From positions 248,001 through 312,000 of the forward strand of contig NZ_MRCC01000002.1 in assembly GCF_001904655.1 (NCBI RefSeq): DNA of 64,000 nucleotides, in the 5' to 3' direction. A program made the position numbers and the translations under genes. Position 1 is the stretch's first letter. Each line of letters begins with the position of its first letter. This stretch comes from Chroogloeocystis siderophila 5.2 s.c.1 (GTDB lineage Bacteria; Cyanobacteriota; Cyanobacteriia; Cyanobacteriales; Chroococcidiopsidaceae). This document shows positions 47,973 through 57,517 of this stretch, piece by piece. The notes beneath the pieces are model-generated. The model saw only the letters and a program-made list of their open reading frames with translations. It was not told the DNA's origin and searched no databases.

Positions 47973-48494
47973 TTACACTGTGCTGCGATCGCCGTCAGCG
48001 ATCTTATCTGTAAAGTAGCTTTGCCAAGTCGTCACGAATTGTCTAGCTGCTACAGTTCCTTCAGCCGGAAAGCATTCTAAAAATTCTTTATCCGTGCTAG
48101 GGTCATAGGGTCCTTCTTTAAGTTCCAAAACTATCGTATCTGGACTCAAAGCCACGAGCGTATGATAAGTTCCCTCAGCAAGTTCTACACCACGCGTACC
48201 GCTACTCGCACCAACGCGTTCTTGATTAAGAATCTTACCGTTTTCATCCATAATAATCATTCCTAGTTCTCCTTGCAGTACCAGGAAAAATTCAAAGCCA
48301 TTTACTCCCGAATCTCTACAATGTCGGTGCGGACGGACATACGTACCAGGTTGCAGAACATTGATAAATCGTTGAACTTTTTCACCTAACTCGTGAAAGT
48401 TATAATTTTGCCGTAGCCTCGGACTACTACGAGCTTTTCGGGCGATATCGTCTAACAAATCTTGAGTAAGACGCTTAAACTGAGAAATTGTCAC
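47973..48494 (-). CDS. WbuC-family cupin metalloprotein
   Basis: 173 aa, GTG start at 48494. It has a cupin fold with the metal-binding motif 'PGTYVRPHRHCRDSGVNGFE', then 'FLVLQGELGMIIMDENGKIL' and 'SPDTIVLELKEGPYDPSTD', which are characteristic of WbuC proteins found in O-antigen and exopolysaccharide regions. Biochemical role unproven. It is near the Wza-like gene, which suggests a shared surface-polysaccharide context. Confidence 0.88.
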   Translation of the reverse strand: MTISQFKRLTQDLLDDIARKARSSPRLRQNYNFHELGEKVQRFINVLQPGTYVRPHRHCRDSGVNGFEFFLVLQGELGMIIMDENGKILNQERVGASSGTRGVELAEGTYHTLVALSPDTIVLELKEGPYDPSTDKEFLECFPAEGTVAARQFVTTWQSYFTDKIADGDRSTV

Positions 48495-48636
48495 GCAGAT
48501 ATCCTAGAAATCTACAACATAGTTATAACATTAAGTATTTTAGTCAAGGTTACGCTTCATTTTAAATTGTTTACATCGCACTTCACTGCTAGAGAAACCT
48601 TCTCAGAATTCAAAAATAGCTTATCGCTAACCAAAT

Positions 48637-49236
48637 ATGACAGTTTTCCTAGAAACACCACGCTTACTTTTACGCAACTTCACTGAAGAAGATGCTAACA
48701 ATTTATATGAACTTGACAGCGATCCGGAAGTTATTCGCTTTGTTAACCTCGGCATTATTAAAGGAGTAACAGCAATAGATATTGATTATGAAACTATTAA
48801 AAATAAAACTTTACCCAAATGGTTGCGTTATTACCAAGAATACGAAAATTACGGAATTTGGGCAGCAATCGAAAAAACGAGCAGTGAGTTTATTGGCTGG
48901 TTTCACTTTCGACCTGCATCAGATAACTTATTTTATTTCAACTTAGGATTTTATGATGCTTCAGAAATTGAACTTGGTTATCGCTTAAAAAAAGCTAAAT
49001 GGCACCAAGGTTATGCTACAGAAGGTTCCTTAGCACTTGTCCATAAGGGATTCTTGAACGGAAATACACAACGAGTTGTCTCAATGGCATTAGCAAATCA
49101 TATGGCATCAATTCGGGTTATGGAAAAAGTAGGACTTAACTTCGTAGCTAAATATTTTCATCCTGAAATTGAGCGAGAAGTTGTTAAATATGCCTTGAAT
49201 AGAAATGAGTTCAACGCGAACACTTCCTTATTTTGA
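48637..49236 (+). CDS. GNAT-family N-acetyltransferase (RimJ/RimL-like)
   Basis: 199 aa. It begins 'TPRLLLRNFTEEDANNLYEL', the standard start of Acetyltransf_3 proteins, and has 'ELGYRLKKAKWHQGYATEGS' with the acetyl-CoA loop and 'MALANHMASIRVMEKVGL' near the end. The acceptor may be a protein N-terminus or a small molecule; it cannot be specified. It stands alone between the WbuC and TauE/SafE genes. Confidence 0.88.
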   Translation: MTVFLETPRLLLRNFTEEDANNLYELDSDPEVIRFVNLGIIKGVTAIDIDYETIKNKTLPKWLRYYQEYENYGIWAAIEKTSSEFIGWFHFRPASDNLFYFNLGFYDASEIELGYRLKKAKWHQGYATEGSLALVHKGFLNGNTQRVVSMALANHMASIRVMEKVGLNFVAKYFHPEIEREVVKYALNRNEFNANTSLF

Positions 49237-49338
49237 TAAGTGCTAATATAGCAATCCTAAATTGTTTACTACTATGCAGAGTTATGAAAGATTAGTAAAA
49301 AACTTCAAAGCTTTTTATAAGGTCAAATCAGATTTTTT

Positions 49339-50118
49339 ATGTTAGCTTCAGCAAATTTGCTTGGTTTATCGTTCGGAGGATTAATTGCTGGTATCCTTGC
49401 GGGATTTTTAGGAATTGGCGGCGGTACGATTCTAGTTCCACTCATGGTTGGGTTAGGATATACCCCTTTGCAAGGCGTTGCGACGAGTAGCTTAGCAATT
49501 GTTATTACATCAATTTCTGGTAGTATTCAAAACTGGCGGATGGGGTACTTTGATACCCAGCGCGTTATTTCTCTGGGACTTCCGGCGCTATTCACTGCCC
49601 AAATTGGAGTATATTTAGCGAGTAAATTTGTTTCGTATTTACTCTTGATTGCCTTTGGTTTATTACTCCTAATTAATATTTATCTTGTAGATTTAAAGAA
49701 GCGCCTCACAACGAAAAATCAAGGTAAATCTCAACGAATTAATCCTGCGATCGCTCGCTTGTGTACTGGCGGGGCTGCTGGAATTTTAGCAGGTTTATTC
49801 GGCGTAGGTGGTGGCGTCATTATGGTGCCAATGCAAATTCTCTTATTAGGAGAAACGATTAAGACTGCAATTCAAACAAGTTTGGGTGTGATTATTCTTA
49901 CAGCCCTTGCGGCTTGTATAGGACACACTCTTAGTCATAATGTCTTGTTTACTGAAGGTATTCTCTTGGGAATTGGTGGTCTTGTAGGTGCTCAAATGAG
50001 TACTCGTATTCTCCCCAAATTATCTGATACTACAATTAGCATTATTTTTCGTTTAATGTTAGGACTACTTTCGCTCTACGTGTTTTCACAGGCTTGGCAA
50101 AGTTTTCATAGTCGCTAA
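49339..50118 (+). CDS. TauE/SafE family membrane transporter
   Basis: 259 aa with about eight hydrophobic helices in two homologous halves. Each half carries the family motif ('GFLGIGGGTILVPLMVGLGY' in the first, 'GLFGVGGGVIMVPMQILLLG' in the second). The family exports sulfite, sulfoacetate or related anions; here the substrate is unknown. Good full length. Confidence 0.93.
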   Translation: MLASANLLGLSFGGLIAGILAGFLGIGGGTILVPLMVGLGYTPLQGVATSSLAIVITSISGSIQNWRMGYFDTQRVISLGLPALFTAQIGVYLASKFVSYLLLIAFGLLLLINIYLVDLKKRLTTKNQGKSQRINPAIARLCTGGAAGILAGLFGVGGGVIMVPMQILLLGETIKTAIQTSLGVIILTALAACIGHTLSHNVLFTEGILLGIGGLVGAQMSTRILPKLSDTTISIIFRLMLGLLSLYVFSQAWQSFHSR

Positions 50119-50602
50119 TTTTCGTACATTTTGCTTACATTAGATTGAGGCAGAACTCGAAAAAACAATCTTAATTTAACAATTTCCGAGGAACTACGGT
50201 GTTTTCTAGACACCTCACATTGATATAATTAAATAATTTATGTCAATATCCGTAGTCTTACGGAGGGCAGCTACTTCAAATCTTCAGTATAAAGGCAATT
50301 ATAAAATTTTATTTTTAATATTGTAATAGGAGTATATATTAGCTGTCATCAGCTTCATAGCTTCACTTTGAAAGAAGAAGTTTTTTGGTGATGTTGAGTC
50401 ATCAAATCACATTGAAATAGATAATCGTTCAGTAACGTTTTCCAAAAAATCTACGTCAATCTACGTGTAGTCAAACTGATTCTGATGAATTGGATGCAGT
50501 TTTAGCTAGACATAGGCAATAGTAGCGCTAACCAAGATTACTAAATCTTTATCCCTCAGCCACTGAGTATTTTGGTCTGCATTAGTAGCAGGACGAGTAG
50601 TT
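50119..50602. other. 484-bp intergenic region with hairpin
   Basis: No gene. A perfect hairpin TCCGTA-GTCT-TACGGA lies at 50249-50264 in a leader-like segment upstream of the response-regulator gene, beginning soon after an AT-rich stretch (TGATATAATTAA near 50221) that could be a promoter. It may be part of a long 5' leader (inference). Confidence 0.4.
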
Positions 50603-51088
50603 ATGCAGAATCTGATATTCAATACCCAAATACCTACGATCTTGGCTGTTGATGACAGCCACATCATGCAAGAACAAATCAAACATATATTGTCTGATTG
50701 TTGCCGCGTTTTGGTGTCAAGTAACGCCAAAGATGCGTTGAATCTAATTTACTATGAAAAAATCTCTTTGCTGTTATTAGATATTGCTATGCCGCAAATT
50801 GATGGTATCGAGTTATGTCGTACAGTACGAGGTATGTCGCAGTTTCGTAACCTGCCAATCATTATGCTAAGCGCAAAACATAAGTTGATTGACAAAGTTA
50901 AATGCAGATTAGCAGGAGCAACAGCTTATGTTACCAAGCCTTATGATCCGGATAGTTTATGCGAGTTGGTCAATCAATTTCTTTATCCAGCAGCTACAAC
51001 AACGTCTTCAAGTGTAGCTACAGCCAAAGCGGGTGATGGGACTCGAACCCATGACGTTTACCTTGGGAAGGTACCATTCTACCACTGA
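50603..51088 (+). CDS. CheY-like response regulator whose 3' end reads into tRNA-Gly
   Basis: 161 aa. The receiver domain (about 12-130) has acidic residues 'AVDDSH', phospho-Asp in 'LLLLDIAMPQIDGIEL', Ser/Thr switch in 'IIMLSAKHK' and Lys in 'YVTKPYDPDSL'. No output domain. The last ~20 codons ('GDGTRTHDVYLGKVPFYH') are simply the antisense of the tRNA-Gly gene, with the stop inside it. The receiver fold itself looks complete, so this tail may be tolerated, or the original C-terminus may have been lost by a rearrangement at the tRNA. Confidence 0.85.
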   Translation: MQNLIFNTQIPTILAVDDSHIMQEQIKHILSDCCRVLVSSNAKDALNLIYYEKISLLLLDIAMPQIDGIELCRTVRGMSQFRNLPIIMLSAKHKLIDKVKCRLAGATAYVTKPYDPDSLCELVNQFLYPAATTTSSSVATAKAGDGTRTHDVYLGKVPFYH

Positions 51089-51099
51089 ATTACACCCGC
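51029..51099 (-). tRNA. trnG: tRNA-Gly (CCC anticodon)
   Basis: On the minus strand a 71-nt cloverleaf reads GCGGGTG (acceptor), a D-arm with AGTGGTA, anticodon loop TTCCCAA (anticodon CCC), TTCGAGT in the T-loop, and CACCCGC closing the acceptor. The 3' CCA is not encoded (TTT follows), so the CCA-adding enzyme is needed. The outermost anticodon-stem pair appears as G-A. Confidence 0.95.
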
Positions 51100-51136
51100 G
51101 CATATGTCGAATATAAAGTAATAGATATTATACGAC

Positions 51137-54100
51137 TTATTTCCGTTGCAGTGTACTGTTTGACTGCTCAATAGTACTAGCTGGCACAGCTAATTTATCA
51201 TCAACAACACGGCTGCGATTTTTATTAAATCCACTCTGTATGAAATCCATCAGTCGGTGTTGGAAGTCATCGACATAAGTAAATAAGACAGGGACTACCA
51301 CTAACGTTAATAATGTAGAAGTTGTAAAACCACCTAATACAGCGATTCCCATCGGGCTGCGGACTTCAGCACCAGGACCAAAGCCAAGCGCAAGGGGTAA
51401 GGTTCCCGCAATCGTAGATAACGAAGTCATTAAAATAGGACGCAGACGCGAGACACCAGCATTGATTAATGCTTGTCGTTGTGAATTTCCTTCTGCTTGA
51501 TTGATGATTGTGTAATCGACTAAGAGAATCGAGTTTTTTGTGACGATACCCAGCAACAGCACAATTCCAATCAAGGCATATAACCCTAAAGCTTTTTGCG
51601 CAAACATCAATGCCAGTAGCGTACCACCCAAAGATAATGGCAACGCTACCATAATCGTGAATGGGTGGAAAAAGTTGTTGTACAGCAACACGAGAATTGC
51701 ATAAATACAGAGAATTGCGAGTGCTAAAGCCGTACCAAAGCGACCAAAGATTTCCTGCATAATTTCAGCATCACCCGCTTGTTGCTGCACAACTCCTGGG
51801 GGTAGCGGATTCAACGCCGGAAGTTGATTAACTGCATCTACCGCATCTCCTAATGCGATACCTTGTAAGTTTGCTTCTACCGAGACTTGACGCGAGCGAT
51901 CGTAACGATTAATTTGGGCAGGACCACTGCCAAAACGAATATCAGCGACAGCTGTTAACGGAACCAACGAACCGTTATTACTAGGAACTTGTAAGTTTCT
52001 AAAGGTATTGATGTCGTTACGTGCTTCAGGGTCAATTTGAACGCGAATCGGAATTTGGCGTTCGCTCAAGTTAAATTTAGCTAAATTCGCATCGCTATCA
52101 CCTAAAGTCGCAAGGGATGCGGTGCGGGCGATCGCCTGTACCGTAACTCCTAAATCCGCCGCCCTTGCTGGATCGGGAATGACCAAGATTTCTGGCTGCG
52201 CCAAACTAGCAGATGATGCAACTTCAACTAAACCTGGAACTGTGCGCATTTGCCTTTCTAATTCAGCCGCAGCGCGATTTAATGCTTCAGGGTCTTCACT
52301 TCTTAAAACAATCGAGAGGTCTTTATTATTTCCCGCCGCACCTTGGCTTTGGAAACTAATTCTTGCGCCTGGAATTTTAGCAAATTGCGGACGAATTTGT
52401 TGTTCAAACTCGCTTTGCGAGATATCACGATTTTGTTCGGGTTTCAGCTTGACTGTCAGCGTTGCTTTATTAACTTCCGGCGTTGCTAAGATACTTTCTA
52501 CCGCAGGATTTTGCTGAATTAAGGCGGTTGCGCGTTGTACGACTTGCGTTGTGTCATCTAAAGTCGAACCTGGCGGTAATTCCACAGAAACTGTAGAAAT
52601 TCCCAAATCACCGTTATCAATAAATCCTTTGGGAATCATTGGCACTAACATCAAGCTACCAACAAAGAACGCCAACGCAATTCCGAGCGTTGTTAAACGA
52701 TGGCGTAATGCCCAGGTCAGCAAAGATTTATACGGCTGAAACGGTTTTTTGTGGGGTTTAGACTTGCGGTGAATTCTCTCTGAATTTGGCTTGAGCAAAT
52801 ACGCTCCCATCATTGGCGTGACTGTTCGTGCTACTAGCGTCGAAAATATTGTAGATACCGCAACTGTGACACCAAAAGGTTGGAAAAATTGACCAGGAAT
52901 ACCCCCCATAAATGCCACAGGAAGGAATACCGCAATAATTGTTGCAGATGTCGCAATTACCGCTAGCCCGACTTCAGCCGAAGAGTCAAAAGCTGCTTGA
53001 CGCCCTGTTTTTCCCATCTTCATGTGGCGATCGAGGTTTTCAATTTCGACCACAGCATCATCGACTAAATTTCCTACCGCAAGTGCTAACCCTAACAAAG
53101 TCATATTATTGAGCGTGTAGCCCAAGCTTTGTTGCACGAAAAACGTCGGAATAATTGATAAAGGCAAAGCTACCGCTGTAATTAACGTCGCCCGCCAATC
53201 GCGTAAAAATAGCAGAATCGTTAACACAGCTAACACCGATGCAAGAATGAGATCGTGCATCGTGCTTTCGTAAGACTCGCGGATAAAGTCACCCCGCGTA
53301 AAAATGAGTTGCAAATCAACATCAGCGGGTAATGTTGCTGCTAATTGCGCTACCGCTTTTCTAATACCTTCTTCTACAGTAACGAGCGTACTACCGCTAC
53401 TACGCAATACTTCAAAAGCAACAACCGGTTCGCCATTTAAAAAAGCAGCTTGTCGCGGTTCAGCAAAGCTGTCACTTACTTCTCCTAAACTCGACAAAGG
53501 CACATAACTGCCATTTGGTAAGACAATTTGGTAATTGCTTAAAATTTCAACACTCGCAGCACTCCCCAAAGTTCTCACAGTTTGTTCGCTACCGCCAACT
53601 TCCGCCCGTCCTCCTGGTAGATTGGCATTAAACGCGCGAATTTGGTCATTTACCTGTGTTGCGGTAATTCCTAACGCTTGTAGCTGTGATGGATTTAAAT
53701 CAATCCTAATCTCGCGGTCAACACCACCAACACGGCGAATTTGCGCGACACCTTGCACCGCGAGTAAAGCACGGCTAATCGTTTGATCAACCAAGTTACT
53801 TAATTGTTCAACTGATTGCTGTTGCGAAACAACAGCATAAGTCATGATTGGACCACCCGCGAATTCCAACCGTTGGACGATCGGTTCGCTGATATCTTGC
53901 GGTAGATCTTGGCGCGTTTGAGCAACTGCATTGCGGACATCGTTTGTCGCGCGATCGCTATCTGTACCCAACACGAAGTTAACAACCGTTGTTGAAACGC
54001 CATCGTTAACAGTTGAAATCATACTGTCAATGTTTCCCAGACTCGCAACCGCATCTTCAATTTGCTTTGTGACTTGCGATTCGAGTTCCGCAGGTCCCGC

Positions 54101-54265
54101 CCCTGGCTGACTCACTGTAATGGAAACCGCCGGAATATCAATGTTAGGATTTGTATCAATTCCTAATCGGGTAAATGAAAACCAACCCAAAATCGTCAAC
54201 ATCAAGAATAAAACGATTGTAGGAACCGGACGGCGAATAGACCAAGCAGAGATGTTAAAGGACAT
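51137..54265 (-). CDS. RND efflux transporter, HAE1/AcrB-like
   Basis: 1042 aa. It begins with the usual 'NISAWSIRRPVPTIVLFLML' and has the duplicated six-helix layout with large periplasmic loops. The proton-relay aspartates are in 'GNLVDDAVVEIENLDRHMK' (TM4). The C-terminal half has 'GIVTKNSILLVDYTIINQAE' and 'SPMGIAVLGGFTTSTLLTLV'. It pairs with the membrane-fusion protein just upstream (gap about 130 bp) to export hydrophobic compounds through a TolC-type channel; substrate unknown. Confidence 0.95.
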   Translation of the reverse strand: MSFNISAWSIRRPVPTIVLFLMLTILGWFSFTRLGIDTNPNIDIPAVSITVSQPGAGPAELESQVTKQIEDAVASLGNIDSMISTVNDGVSTTVVNFVLGTDSDRATNDVRNAVAQTRQDLPQDISEPIVQRLEFAGGPIMTYAVVSQQQSVEQLSNLVDQTISRALLAVQGVAQIRRVGGVDREIRIDLNPSQLQALGITATQVNDQIRAFNANLPGGRAEVGGSEQTVRTLGSAASVEILSNYQIVLPNGSYVPLSSLGEVSDSFAEPRQAAFLNGEPVVAFEVLRSSGSTLVTVEEGIRKAVAQLAATLPADVDLQLIFTRGDFIRESYESTMHDLILASVLAVLTILLFLRDWRATLITAVALPLSIIPTFFVQQSLGYTLNNMTLLGLALAVGNLVDDAVVEIENLDRHMKMGKTGRQAAFDSSAEVGLAVIATSATIIAVFLPVAFMGGIPGQFFQPFGVTVAVSTIFSTLVARTVTPMMGAYLLKPNSERIHRKSKPHKKPFQPYKSLLTWALRHRLTTLGIALAFFVGSLMLVPMIPKGFIDNGDLGISTVSVELPPGSTLDDTTQVVQRATALIQQNPAVESILATPEVNKATLTVKLKPEQNRDISQSEFEQQIRPQFAKIPGARISFQSQGAAGNNKDLSIVLRSEDPEALNRAAAELERQMRTVPGLVEVASSASLAQPEILVIPDPARAADLGVTVQAIARTASLATLGDSDANLAKFNLSERQIPIRVQIDPEARNDINTFRNLQVPSNNGSLVPLTAVADIRFGSGPAQINRYDRSRQVSVEANLQGIALGDAVDAVNQLPALNPLPPGVVQQQAGDAEIMQEIFGRFGTALALAILCIYAILVLLYNNFFHPFTIMVALPLSLGGTLLALMFAQKALGLYALIGIVLLLGIVTKNSILLVDYTIINQAEGNSQRQALINAGVSRLRPILMTSLSTIAGTLPLALGFGPGAEVRSPMGIAVLGGFTTSTLLTLVVVPVLFTYVDDFQHRLMDFIQSGFNKNRSRVVDDKLAVPASTIEQSNSTLQRK

Positions 54266-54399
54266 AAATGAGGGGTGAGGAGTGAGGGAAGTTATGAGTT
54301 ATGAGTGTTGAGTTTAAGAGAGTTCTTCAATAATTCAAAATTCAAAACGTGCTAAGGCATTGCGGTAGCTAACAAAATTCACGCATTCAAAACTAATCA

Positions 54400-55695
54400 C
54401 TAACTTCCTTCTACTACACGTACGCGATCGCCATCGTTAAGATAGCCAGCACCAGAAACAACGACGCGATCGCCTGGATTTAAACCGCTGCGGATTTCGA
54501 TGTTGCCATCATTGAGAACTTCTCCGAGTTCAACCGATCGGGCTTGAACGGTATCTTCACCGACTAGTACAAAAACCCTTCCATTACCATCAGGTTGTGG
54601 AACGACAGCTTTTGCTGGAACTGTGATTCCAGGGACAGTTGCAGAGGTAATCGCTGCGCGTGCGAACATTCCTGGACGTAGCAAAGACGTTGGAGGTAAA
54701 TCGATGCGGACTGTGGCTTGGCGGCTTTGTGTATCGACTAATGGCGCAATTTCGCGTACGCGTCCTTGTAACTGAACGCGCGAATCTGTATCGGAGGTTA
54801 CTCTAGCAGGTGCGCCGACTTTCACTTGTGGTAGCTGTACCGCCGGAACTTGGGCGGCGAGTTCTAAAGCGTTGTTTTGAATGATGGAAAATAAGGGTTG
54901 TGAACCACTGGCGACATCGCCGATTTTGGCGATCGCTTCGGCCACTAAACCACTCACGGGCGCGCGGACTACAGTTTGTCCCAATTGCGTTTGTAATTGT
55001 TGTAAACCGGCGCGGCTACTACGTACATCAGCTTCAGCACTACTAATATTTGCTTGCGCAACGCGGACGGCTTCGCGGGCGGTCGCTGTTGCTGTGGCAC
55101 GTGTGTCTAATTCTTGGCGGCTAATTGCCCCATTCCTTGCAAGTTGTTCGTAGCGCTGTAGGTTACGTTCAGCTTCGGCTAAACTAGCGCGGGCTTGGGC
55201 TAAAGCGGCTTGTCTTTGACCAACTACGGCTTGTGCAGATTCGATATTTGCGCTGGCTTGGTCGATTTGCGCGCGAATAACTGCATCATCTAAAATTGCC
55301 ATTGCCTGCCCTTCACGGACACTTTCGCCTTCGCGTACTAAAATCTGCCGAATTTGTAAACCATTGGTTTGCGGTAATACAGAAATTAAATCACGCGCCG
55401 CAATTGTACCAGTGACATTCAGCGATCGCGCTACCTGTGTACTGCGAACTGGTTCCACCGTCACACTCATGCTTGGAGGTGCTATTTGCTGCGGCGTTTG
55501 GTTTGGTGCGGTCGTCGGACGCGAAACAAAGCGCATTCCCCCAAAAGCGATCGCTACGCCTAACCCTGTACCAACTACTAACGGAATCAGCCAATTTTGA
55601 CGCGATCGCAACGGAACTTTTTTGTAGTTCGCATTATCCACAACGATCACTTCTTTAGACTCAAGCTGATCGTCTACTTCCACTTTTTGGGTCAC
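54400..55695 (-). CDS. RND efflux membrane-fusion protein (AcrA-like)
   Basis: 431 aa from GTG 55695, chosen because GGGAGGT lies six bases upstream; the frame extends six codons further to a GTG at 55713. A cytoplasmic tail is followed by one helix ('LIPLVVGTGLGVAIAFGGMRF', about residues 36-56), the first lipoyl half ('VLPQTNGLQIRQILVREGES'), a coiled-coil hairpin ('AEADVRSSRAGLQQLQTQLG'), the second lipoyl half and beta-barrel domains. It is the adaptor of the RND pump encoded downstream. Confidence 0.93.
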   Translation of the reverse strand: MTQKVEVDDQLESKEVIVVDNANYKKVPLRSRQNWLIPLVVGTGLGVAIAFGGMRFVSRPTTAPNQTPQQIAPPSMSVTVEPVRSTQVARSLNVTGTIAARDLISVLPQTNGLQIRQILVREGESVREGQAMAILDDAVIRAQIDQASANIESAQAVVGQRQAALAQARASLAEAERNLQRYEQLARNGAISRQELDTRATATATAREAVRVAQANISSAEADVRSSRAGLQQLQTQLGQTVVRAPVSGLVAEAIAKIGDVASGSQPLFSIIQNNALELAAQVPAVQLPQVKVGAPARVTSDTDSRVQLQGRVREIAPLVDTQSRQATVRIDLPPTSLLRPGMFARAAITSATVPGITVPAKAVVPQPDGNGRVFVLVGEDTVQARSVELGEVLNDGNIEIRSGLNPGDRVVVSGAGYLNDGDRVRVVEGS

Positions 55696-55980
55696 AGCCA
55701 AACCTCCCTCCACACGCTGTCAGTGCCAGCCACTTTGCTTAAGAAACGTTGAAATTTATTACTATATTTTAACTATGACTTATTTAATCGTCTTCTGAGT
55801 TAGACCGCAGTAAGAATTGAGCGGTTGGAGGGCGCTTGCGTAGACTTACGTTCGCAGGTCAGAGGTCGGAGATTAATTAAGGAGTTTTGAGCGAAAGAGA
55901 ATCAAAAGTTTGAACTCTAACGTTTCCCTCTCAGGCTAGAATTCAAAGCAATAGATTATGACTTTAGGGCATAGTGGTTA

Positions 55981-57096
55981 ATGAACTGGTGGCAAAGACT
56001 TAAGAAAAATCCTCTCGCCCGCTTTGGTGCTGTATTACTCCTCGTTTTTTACATTGCAGTCTTTGCGGCGGATTTTGTCGCCCCTTACGACCCCTATACA
56101 TCACAACTTAATGGTTCGCTACTACCACCAACGCAAGTTTACTGGCGTAATACCGCAGGAGAGTTTATTGGACCACACGTTTACCCGACAACACAAGGGC
56201 AAACTGATTTAGAAACAGGCGATCGCGAACTGATCGTAGACTATACAAATCCTGCTGGGTTACGTTTATTAACTCGTGGCTATACCTATAACTTATTTCG
56301 CTTGACTTTACCCTTACCGCCAACGTTTGAAGAAGTAGAAATTTTCAGCGGTATTCCTGTAAACCTACATTTATTTGGTACGACTGGCGAAGCAAGATTT
56401 AATCTTTTAGGCACTGACGAGCAAGGGCGCGATCAATTTAGTCGCTTACTGCACGGAGGTAGAATTAGCCTCAGTATTGGTTTAGTCGGTATTGCAATTA
56501 CCTTTCCTTTAGGAATGCTTATCGGTGGTATTTCCGGCTATTTTGGCGGTTTAGTTGATAGCACATTGATGCGCATCGTCGAAGTACTGATGACAATTCC
56601 TAGCATTTATCTGTTAGTTGCCTTAGCCGCCGTTTTACCACCAGGATTAAGCAGTACTCAACGATTTGTTTTGATTGTGTTGATTACTTCATTTATCGGC
56701 TGGGCGGGTTTAGCACGAGTCATTCGCGGACAAGTTCTCTCGATTAAAGAACGCGAATTTGTGCAAGCTGCAAAATCGATGGGTGCAAATCCGTTTTATA
56801 TCATCGCGCGCCATGTTTTGCCGCAAACAGCAACTTACATTATTATTTCAGCAACGTTAGCTGTACCAGGTTTTATTGTTGCTGAGTCAGTATTAAGTTT
56901 AATAGGATTGGGAATTCAGCAACCCGATCCATCGTGGGGTAATATGCTATCGCTCGCGACAAACGCCTCAATTCTAGTACTCCAACCCTGGCTAATTTGG
57001 CCTCCCGCATTACTGATTATTCTCACCGTCTTAGCTTTCAATTTACTCGGTGATGGCTTACGCGATGCGCTCGATCCTCGCAGTTTGCGACGGTAG
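55981..57096 (+). CDS. Peptide/oligopeptide ABC permease (DppC/OppC-like)
   Basis: 371 aa, ATG 55981. It starts 'WQRLKKNPLARFGAVLLLVF', the typical OppC N-terminus with the first helix, and continues with 'GTDEQGRDQFSRLLHGGRIS', 'GGISGYFGGLVDSTLMRIVE', the EAA-loop 'FVQAAKSMGANPFYIIARHV', and 'SVLSLIGLGIQQPDPSWG'. About 70 extra residues lie between helix 1 and 'LLGTDEQGRD' compared with ordinary ~300-aa DppC. No partner permease, ATPase or binding protein is next to it. Confidence 0.92.
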   Translation: MNWWQRLKKNPLARFGAVLLLVFYIAVFAADFVAPYDPYTSQLNGSLLPPTQVYWRNTAGEFIGPHVYPTTQGQTDLETGDRELIVDYTNPAGLRLLTRGYTYNLFRLTLPLPPTFEEVEIFSGIPVNLHLFGTTGEARFNLLGTDEQGRDQFSRLLHGGRISLSIGLVGIAITFPLGMLIGGISGYFGGLVDSTLMRIVEVLMTIPSIYLLVALAAVLPPGLSSTQRFVLIVLITSFIGWAGLARVIRGQVLSIKEREFVQAAKSMGANPFYIIARHVLPQTATYIIISATLAVPGFIVAESVLSLIGLGIQQPDPSWGNMLSLATNASILVLQPWLIWPPALLIILTVLAFNLLGDGLRDALDPRSLRR

Positions 57097-57286
57097 TGAT
57101 TAGCTAATTGCTCGCATCTAGCTTTGAGTAAATCCACCTATAGAGTGAAAGCGTTTCTGCCCAGCGAACGACAGAACATATGTCACAACTTGGTATTCTA
57201 ATAAACAACAGACGCATTGGATAGGAGTTGCGCCACTGTGACCTATAGTCAACTACCGAAGGAGGGCGACGTCAGGAGGTTGAACA

Positions 57287-57391
57287 ATGCGCAAAATACA
57301 GATAAATAAGGCGGTGTGGAGTTTTTGTCGCCTCCTCCACTTTATCGCTACCGAGGGGAGATTAAAGTCTCCGCAAAGTGGTCTTAGGTAG
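57287..57391 (+). CDS. Possible 34-aa small protein with strong ribosome-binding site
   Basis: ATG 57287 is preceded at 57273-57278 by AGGAGG, an ideal Shine-Dalgarno at 8-nt spacing. The frame encodes 34 aa (begins MRKIQINKAVWSF, ends LKSPQSGLR) and stops at 57389-57391. The segment CGCCTCCTCC (about 57333-57342) inside it could pair with the GGAGG sites upstream, so translation might be self-repressed by RNA structure (inference). No homologue known to me. It could instead be part of a noncoding RNA. Confidence 0.4.
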   Translation: MRKIQINKAVWSFCRLLHFIATEGRLKSPQSGLR

Positions 57392-57438
57392 TGAGCGCCT
57401 CGTTGTCTTTTAACTCAAGGACATTTTGTATTTAGCTC

Positions 57439-57468
57439 AGCTTTGGTTAGTCACTTCTAGCCAAAGCT
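57439..57468. terminator. Strong hairpin downstream of the small ORF, between convergent genes
   Basis: AGCTTTGGTTAG (57439-57450) and CTAGCCAAAGCT (57457-57468) form a 12-bp stem with one G-U pair and a 6-nt loop, before tsaB's 3' end on the other strand. There is no clear T-tract. It probably acts as a shared transcription end or RNA-stability element. Confidence 0.55.
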
Positions 57469-57517
57469 AAGTTATCATACCCTCAAAAAGGACTTTTTTG
57501 ACAGAAACATCAAAACC

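Noticed and set aside
49339-50118. Sulfite export linked to the sulfotransferase pseudogene
   Set aside because: TauE/SafE family is broad and the genes are 14 kb apart with no shared context.
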